A stretch of DNA of 64,000 nt from Pelomonas sp036401055. GTDB lineage: Bacteria; Pseudomonadota; Gammaproteobacteria; Burkholderiales; Burkholderiaceae_C. Below are positions 59,706-64,000 of the stretch, in pieces. The stretch spans positions 1 through 64,000 of the forward strand of contig DASWWC010000031.1 in the NCBI GenBank assembly GCA_036401055.1, read 5' to 3'. A program made the position numbers and the translations under genes. The notes beneath the pieces were generated by a model, which was not told the origin of the DNA, ran no database searches, and saw nothing but the letters and a program-made list of their open reading frames with translations. Numbering within the stretch: the stretch's first letter is position 1; every line of letters begins with the position of its first letter.

Positions 59706-61156
59706 TGAGCGCCGCCCGCTACTCGCAGGTGCTGCTGGCGCCCTGGCGTCAACGCGACCGCGCCTCGCCCTGGGGCCGGCGGATCATCGCCGCGCTGCTG
59801 CTCGTGGTTGGCGGTGCCAGCCTGGTCTGGCTGCCACCCGCGGCCGGCTGGCGCGTGGTGGTGGGGCTGCTGCTGACCATCGGCCTCGGCGCCTGGATGG
59901 CCGTCTCGTACAGCCTGCTGGAGCAGAACCACCCCACCGCCGCCCGCACCGTGCCCGGCCACCTGCCCACGCTCAGGCGCGCCGCGCTGCTGGGCTGGGC
60001 GCTGTTCACCGCGCTGGACACCGTCCTGTTGCTGCTGCTCGTGCCTGCGCCCGGGTTCTGGCCCCTGCTGCTGCTATGCAGCGGCTTTCTCACCGCCTTC
60101 CTGCTGTGGACGACGCGGCTGGTGTGGCTGTGGTTCCTGGCCATCCTGCTGTCGCCGCTGTCCATCGCGCTGGGCGGCTGGCTGGCGCCCGCCCGGCAGG
60201 CGCTTGCGTCGCTGTGGGACACGCACACCTACGCGGTGCTGGCGGCCTGCCTGCTGCTCCAGGCCTGGCTGGTGCTGGGCGCCTTTGCCAATGGCAACGC
60301 CCGGCACCAGGCCCGCTACGCCACGCAGGTGCTGATGCGCCGTGCCATGCAAATGCAGATGGAAGGCAAGGCGCCGGCCATCAATTCGTGGGCGCCGTTC
60401 GAGCGGCTCGCGCGGCCCTATGCGCGCGTGCTATCGGCCTGGCTGCAGCTTGTGCTGGACCGCGCCGACAACACCCGCCCGCGCAGCGTCATGGCGCGCG
60501 CCGAGATCGTGCTGCACGGCCAGCAGCACTGGCTGCGGTATACGCTGACGATGGGCACCATCCTGGCCGTGGTGCTCATGGTCTTCACGCTGGTGCTGGC
60601 GACCACGGACGCCGAACTGGGCGTGGTGCTGAAGCACGGCAGCTTCGGCATGGGCATCGGCATCGCCAGCGCCGGATTGAACCCAGGGCTCATGCTGACG
60701 AGCTCGCTGTGGGCGAGCCGCCGCGAACAGGCCCTGCTGTGTCTGCTGCCCGGCATGCCCCGGGGCGAGGCACTCAACATCGCCATCGCGCGGCTGCAAT
60801 GGCGGGATTTCATCGTCGGCGGGCTGCTGACCACGGCACTGCTGTTCGCGCTGGGCCTCGCCGCAGGCAACCAGCTGCTGCTGAGCCTGCCGCTGGCCGC
60901 GCTGCCCGTCGCCGCCTGCATGCTGACGCGGCGCCCGGCGCTGCTGCGCCCGCCCACCAGCATGACGGCCGTGGCGCCCAGCTTTGCCTTCCTGACGCTG
61001 GCCGGCCTCTGCCACGCGCTGGCGGCGCAGCAGATCGTGCCCTTGTGGGCGCTGGGGCTGGTGCTGGCCGGCGTGACGGCCGCGCTGCTGGCCTGGCGCT
61101 GGCCGCAACTGGCCGCCGCGCCCGCGGCCCTGCCGGCCGGGCGGCTGGCGGCCTGA
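59705..61156 (+). CDS. ABC exporter membrane subunit
   Basis: A 483-residue membrane protein with about ten to twelve hydrophobic segments, for example IIAALLLVVGGASLVWLP and LLGWALFTALDTVLLLLLVP. No catalytic motifs are evident. Its ATG overlaps the ATPase stop (CTGATGAG), and the pair follows a YtrA-type regulator. It is therefore most likely the permease of an envelope-stress or antibiotic-type exporter. The substrate cannot be predicted. Confidence 0.75.
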   Translation: MSAARYSQVLLAPWRQRDRASPWGRRIIAALLLVVGGASLVWLPPAAGWRVVVGLLLTIGLGAWMAVSYSLLEQNHPTAARTVPGHLPTLRRAALLGWALFTALDTVLLLLLVPAPGFWPLLLLCSGFLTAFLLWTTRLVWLWFLAILLSPLSIALGGWLAPARQALASLWDTHTYAVLAACLLLQAWLVLGAFANGNARHQARYATQVLMRRAMQMQMEGKAPAINSWAPFERLARPYARVLSAWLQLVLDRADNTRPRSVMARAEIVLHGQQHWLRYTLTMGTILAVVLMVFTLVLATTDAELGVVLKHGSFGMGIGIASAGLNPGLMLTSSLWASRREQALLCLLPGMPRGEALNIAIARLQWRDFIVGGLLTTALLFALGLAAGNQLLLSLPLAALPVAACMLTRRPALLRPPTSMTAVAPSFAFLTLAGLCHALAAQQIVPLWALGLVLAGVTAALLAWRWPQLAAAPAALPAGRLAA

Positions 61157-61161
61157 CGGGC

Positions 61162-61638
61162 TCAGATCGGCAGCTCGGTGAAGTAGCGCCCGCCGTGGAA
61201 GATCAGCGGCTGCGCGCCGGGCCGCGCGGTGCAGCGCTCCACCTCGCCGACGAAGATGACGTGGTCGCCCTCCTCGTAGCGGCTGCGGTTGGCGCACTCG
61301 AACACGGCCACCGCGCCGTCCAGCACCGGTGCGCCGCCCGCGCCCTCGGTCCAGGCCACGCCGGCGAAGCGGTCGATGTCGCGCGTCGCGAAGCGCTGGG
61401 CCAATTCCTTCTGATCGGCCGCGAGGATGTTGATCGCGTAGTGCGTGCCGTGCGTGAACACCGGCAGCGAGCCGGCACGCCGCGCCAGGCTCCACAGCAC
61501 CAGCGGCGGGTCCAGCGACACGGAGTTGAAGGAGTTGGCCGTCAGGCCCACGAGGCTGCCGTCCGCCGAGCGCACGGTGACGATGGTCACGCCGGTGGCG
61601 AACATGCCCAGCGCGGCGCGGAATTGCTGTGGATCCAT
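61162..61638 (-). CDS. Flavin reductase family protein
   Basis: A 158-residue flavin-binding split-barrel protein. Family blocks are FRAALGMFATGVTIVTV, GLTANSFNSVSLDPPLVLWSL, YAINILAADQKELAQRFA and DHVIFVGEVERC. It probably uses NAD(P)H to reduce FMN or FAD for a partner monooxygenase, but no partner is encoded nearby. It is convergent with the exporter gene and divergent from the protease gene. A start at 61638 was chosen as the first Met of the homologous part. Confidence 0.88.
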   Translation of the reverse strand: MDPQQFRAALGMFATGVTIVTVRSADGSLVGLTANSFNSVSLDPPLVLWSLARRAGSLPVFTHGTHYAINILAADQKELAQRFATRDIDRFAGVAWTEGAGGAPVLDGAVAVFECANRSRYEEGDHVIFVGEVERCTARPGAQPLIFHGGRYFTELPI

Positions 61639-61695
61639 GGCGGGATTGTCGCCAGTCCTACGAAGCCTTGCCGCGCAGCGCCGCACAATGCCGGC

Positions 61696-62649
61696 ATGCA
61701 AGCCCCCGACTTCATCGTCCGCGACGACCTGCAGCTGTCCCACCTGCCGCAACGCATGTTCGGCGCCTGCGCCGACTGCGCGGCGGGCCGCTGTGCGCCA
61801 CCGCGCCAGCGCACGCGCCGGCTGTTCACCGGCCTACTGGGCGCCGCGGCGCTGACACCGGTCTGGGCGCGCGAGGGCGTGGACGTGGGCAAGAAGAGCT
61901 GGGCCACCAAGGTGGTCCCGGCCGGGCAGCTGGAGCAGGCCGGCAGCCAGCAATACCTGCAGATGATGCGCGAGGCCCAGCAGCAGCAGGCGCTGGTGCC
62001 CGCCAACCATCCGCAGGTCCAGCGGCTGCGCTACATCGCGCAACGCATCATCCCGTTCAGCTACGAATGGAACGACCGCGCTCGCCAGTGGCGCTGGGAC
62101 GTGAACCTGCTGGCCAGCACGCAGCTGAACGCCTTCTGCATGCCGGGCGGCAAGATCGCGTTCTTCTACGGCATCCTGGAGCGGCTGAAGCTGGAGGACG
62201 ACGAGGTCGCTGCCATCATGGGCCACGAGGTGGCACATGCGCTGCGGGAGCATGCGCGCGAGCGGGTCGGCAAATCCGTTGGCACCAGCCTGGTCGTCGA
62301 AGGTCTCTCGGCGCTGTTCGGCCTGGGCAACATGGGCCGCACGCTGGCCGGCTATGGCGGCCAGCTGCTCAACCTGCAGTTCGGCCGCGAGGACGAGAGC
62401 GAGGCCGACCTGGTGGGCATCGAGCTGTCGGCCCGCGCCGGCTACGACCCGTCCGCCGCCGTGCGCCTGTGGGAAAAGATGATGGCTTCCAGCAAGGGCG
62501 CGCCGCCGCAGTGGCTGTCCACCCACCCAGCCAACACCACCCGCATCCGCGACATCCAGGCCAATCTGCCCAAGGTGGCGGGCCTGTACGCCCGTGCGCC
62601 GCGGCCGGAGCGGCGCTTTCCCGTCGCGCCGCCGCTCAAGAACGCCTGA
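61696..62649 (+). CDS. M48 family zinc metalloprotease
   Basis: A 317-residue peptidase with the zinc motif in IMGHEVAHALREHARE and the third ligand region in EDESEADLVGIEL. An export signal with a twin-arginine look (TRRLFTGLLGAAALTPVWA) begins only at about residue 40. It is preceded by a short stretch with Cys-x2-Cys-x4-Cys (GACADCAAGRC). It probably acts in the periplasm on misfolded proteins, like BepA/LoiP relatives. It is convergent with the Crp-like gene. Confidence 0.9.
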   Translation: MQAPDFIVRDDLQLSHLPQRMFGACADCAAGRCAPPRQRTRRLFTGLLGAAALTPVWAREGVDVGKKSWATKVVPAGQLEQAGSQQYLQMMREAQQQQALVPANHPQVQRLRYIAQRIIPFSYEWNDRARQWRWDVNLLASTQLNAFCMPGGKIAFFYGILERLKLEDDEVAAIMGHEVAHALREHARERVGKSVGTSLVVEGLSALFGLGNMGRTLAGYGGQLLNLQFGREDESEADLVGIELSARAGYDPSAAVRLWEKMMASSKGAPPQWLSTHPANTTRIRDIQANLPKVAGLYARAPRPERRFPVAPPLKNA

Positions 62650-63282
62650 TCACCAGCGCGCCGGCAGCGTCTTCAGCCGCTGGTACTCGCCCGCGGCTAC
62701 GCGGCGCAGGTAGCCGCCCAGCTCCAGGTCCTTGACCAGCTTGGACACCATCTCGCGCGAGCAGCCCAGCCGCTGGGCCATGCCCTGGTGCGTCAGCGCC
62801 AGGTGCTGGCCGTCGCTGGTGGCTTGGTCCACCAGGTTGCGCAGCCGGCCGTAGACATCGTTCAGCGCCAGCTGCTTGGTCGACAGCGTCGCCGCGCGGG
62901 CGCGGCGGATGACCTTGGTCAGCAGCTCGAACGCGAACTCGGGGTGCTCGCTGATGTGGGTCAGCAGGCTGGCCCGCGTGACCATGACCAGCCGACAGGC
63001 CGTCTCGGTGATGACGCTGGCCGAGCGCGGGCCGCCGTCCAGGCTCATCTCGCCGACGTACTCGCCGGGGCCGTAGACGCCGTAGGTGATCTCGCGGCCG
63101 CGGGCGTCGCTGCTGTAGGCGCGCAGCGAGCCGGACAGGATCAGGTAGAGGTTGTCGCCGACCGAGCCCTCCTCGATCAGCACCACACCCTTGCGGTGGC
63201 TGCGCGCCATGCCGCGCGCGGCGAGCAGCCGCAGCGAGGGCGGCAGGACCAGGAGTTCGTTGTCTTGCGTGTCTTCAGCCAT
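62650..63282 (-). CDS. Crp/Fnr family transcriptional regulator
   Basis: A 210-residue regulator with an N-terminal cyclic-nucleotide-binding-type domain (GVVLIEEGSVGDNLYLILSGSLRAYSSD, GPGEYVGEMSLDGGPRSASVITETACRLVMV). It has a C-terminal winged HTH (LTHQGMAQRLGCSREMVSKLVKDLELGGYL). No Fe-S cysteines are present, so it is Crp-like rather than Fnr-like. The start MAEDTQDN at 63282 was chosen; the frame extends further upstream without similarity. It lies close downstream of the LuxR-type gene on the same strand. Confidence 0.92.
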   Translation of the reverse strand: MAEDTQDNELLVLPPSLRLLAARGMARSHRKGVVLIEEGSVGDNLYLILSGSLRAYSSDARGREITYGVYGPGEYVGEMSLDGGPRSASVITETACRLVMVTRASLLTHISEHPEFAFELLTKVIRRARAATLSTKQLALNDVYGRLRNLVDQATSDGQHLALTHQGMAQRLGCSREMVSKLVKDLELGGYLRRVAAGEYQRLKTLPARW

Positions 63283-63323
63283 CCGGACGTGCCGCGGGCA
63301 TGAGGTCCGCGGCGCGCCGGATA

Positions 63324-63995
63324 TTAGTTCACCATCTTGGCCGGCCGCAGCGACGACACCAGCGGCGGCAACAGCGCCAGCTGGCGCATCAGCTCGCCGA
63401 TGCTGTCGGCACCGCTCTTGGCGCGGATGCTCTGGATCTGGCTGCGCACGGTGGAGATGGCCACGCCCTGGCGGCGCGCCACGTCGGTGGGCTTCACGCC
63501 GTTGGACAGCGCCTTCAGCACCTCGGTCTCGGCCGGCGTCAGCTGGTAGCGCAGCGCGAACCACTGCGCGGCCAGGTCGCCGCACAGCTGGCGGCGCTCC
63601 AGGATCAGCAGCACGGCCGCCTGGCTGACGTCACGGTTGAGCGGCACCACCACCACGTTGGCGCGACCGCATTCGGCGCGTTCGTCACCCAGGCGCAGCA
63701 GGCAGCGGCGCCCGCTGGTCTCGGCGCCTTCCAGCGCCTCGGCCAGCGGCACGGCATCGGTCAGCAGCCGCGCACGCAGATGCGGCCCCACCACCTCCAG
63801 CGGGTGGTTGTCGTCCAGCGCCGCACGGGCCGCCAGGTTGGTGTGCAGCACCCGGCCCGCACCGTTCAGCAGCACGATGCCGTGGTCCAGTTCCTCCAGC
63901 ACCAGGCCCAGCCACTGGTTGGACAGCGATGCCGCGCCGCGGCGCTCGCTGGGGCGAGACCCGGGCGCCTGGCCCGGCAGCACAAATTCGGACAT
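63324..63995 (-). CDS. LuxR-type HTH regulator with PAS-like sensor
   Basis: A 223-residue protein. The N-terminal half (LVLEELDHGIVLLNGAGRVLHTNLAARAAL) looks like a PAS-like fold. The C-terminus is a LuxR-type HTH (YQLTPAETEVLKALSNGVKPTDVARRQGVAISTVRSQIQSIRAKSG). The start at 63995 is near the window edge, so upstream control cannot be seen. It is 41 bases upstream of the Crp-like gene, and the two may be co-transcribed. Confidence 0.88.
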   Translation of the reverse strand: MSEFVLPGQAPGSRPSERRGAASLSNQWLGLVLEELDHGIVLLNGAGRVLHTNLAARAALDDNHPLEVVGPHLRARLLTDAVPLAEALEGAETSGRRCLLRLGDERAECGRANVVVVPLNRDVSQAAVLLILERRQLCGDLAAQWFALRYQLTPAETEVLKALSNGVKPTDVARRQGVAISTVRSQIQSIRAKSGADSIGELMRQLALLPPLVSSLRPAKMVN

Positions 63996-64000
63996 CCACA

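Overview
The window is high-GC DNA (roughly two-thirds G+C by eye), densely packed with operons. It looks like a Burkholderiales betaproteobacterium of the Roseateles/Mitsuaria/Rubrivivax type. The reasons are the codon bias, a TonB-dependent receptor of the TIGR01782 kind, a PEP-CTERM protein, Cys-lipoprotein glycosidases, and an IlvD/Edd-type oxidative pentose pathway. The genus assignment is inference. No rRNA, tRNA, CRISPR array or intact insertion sequence was seen.

The centre (about 3.6-55.0 kb) is one very large locus for degrading and oxidising L-arabinose-containing pectin (arabinan and rhamnogalacturonan side chains). It encodes an outer-membrane TonB receptor, pectate lyases PL1 and PL10, five GH43 proteins, two GH51, a GH146/127 beta-L-arabinofuranosidase, GH97, GH29, GH31 with a PA14 insert, a DUF4450/GH142-like protein and one secreted six-hairpin glycosidase-like protein that I cannot place in a family. 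There are two importers: a YtfQRT-YjfF (CUT2) system for monosaccharides and a CUT1 system for oligosaccharides. All enzymes of the non-phosphorylative route from L-arabinose to 2-oxoglutarate are present: an SDR dehydrogenase, an SMP-30 lactonase, L-arabinonate dehydratase, 2-keto-3-deoxy-L-arabinonate dehydratase and alpha-ketoglutarate semialdehyde dehydrogenase. A mutarotase accompanies them.

Layout. At 1-3601: acyltransferase (partial), acyl-CoA dehydrogenase, a small DUF2805 protein and a POT peptide transporter. Plus-strand units at 3859-7772 (receptor, GH43), 7885-12932 (dehydratase, KGSA dehydrogenase, GH51), 13111-18666 (GH43 lipoprotein, GH146, GH29) and 18776-27823 (transporter, GH31, GH43) follow. 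At 27995-29789 sits a small accessory patch with a RelE/HigA toxin-antitoxin pair and a frameshifted glyoxalase. PL1 and the PEP-CTERM protein are at 30190-32450. A minus-strand operon runs from 44763 down to 32584 and ends in its own GntR and LysR regulators. A divergent plus-strand operon covers 44984-55016. From 55079 to 58275 lies a second accessory patch (HipBA, an XRE regulator, a degenerate transposase-like protein and an ECF sigma factor). The right end holds a YtrA-type regulator with an ABC exporter, a flavin reductase, an M48 protease, and Crp- and LuxR-type regulators.

Regulation can be partly read from the DNA. Four plus-strand units share an 18-bp motif at an identical distance from a TAGCAT-like -10 box, which suits the LysR regulator. 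The divergent promoter at 44.85 kb carries two AGT-CAT-ACT sites that suit the FadR-type GntR regulator. Perfect dyads also sit in front of the two toxin-antitoxin operons, the XRE/transposase-like pair and the YtrA operon.
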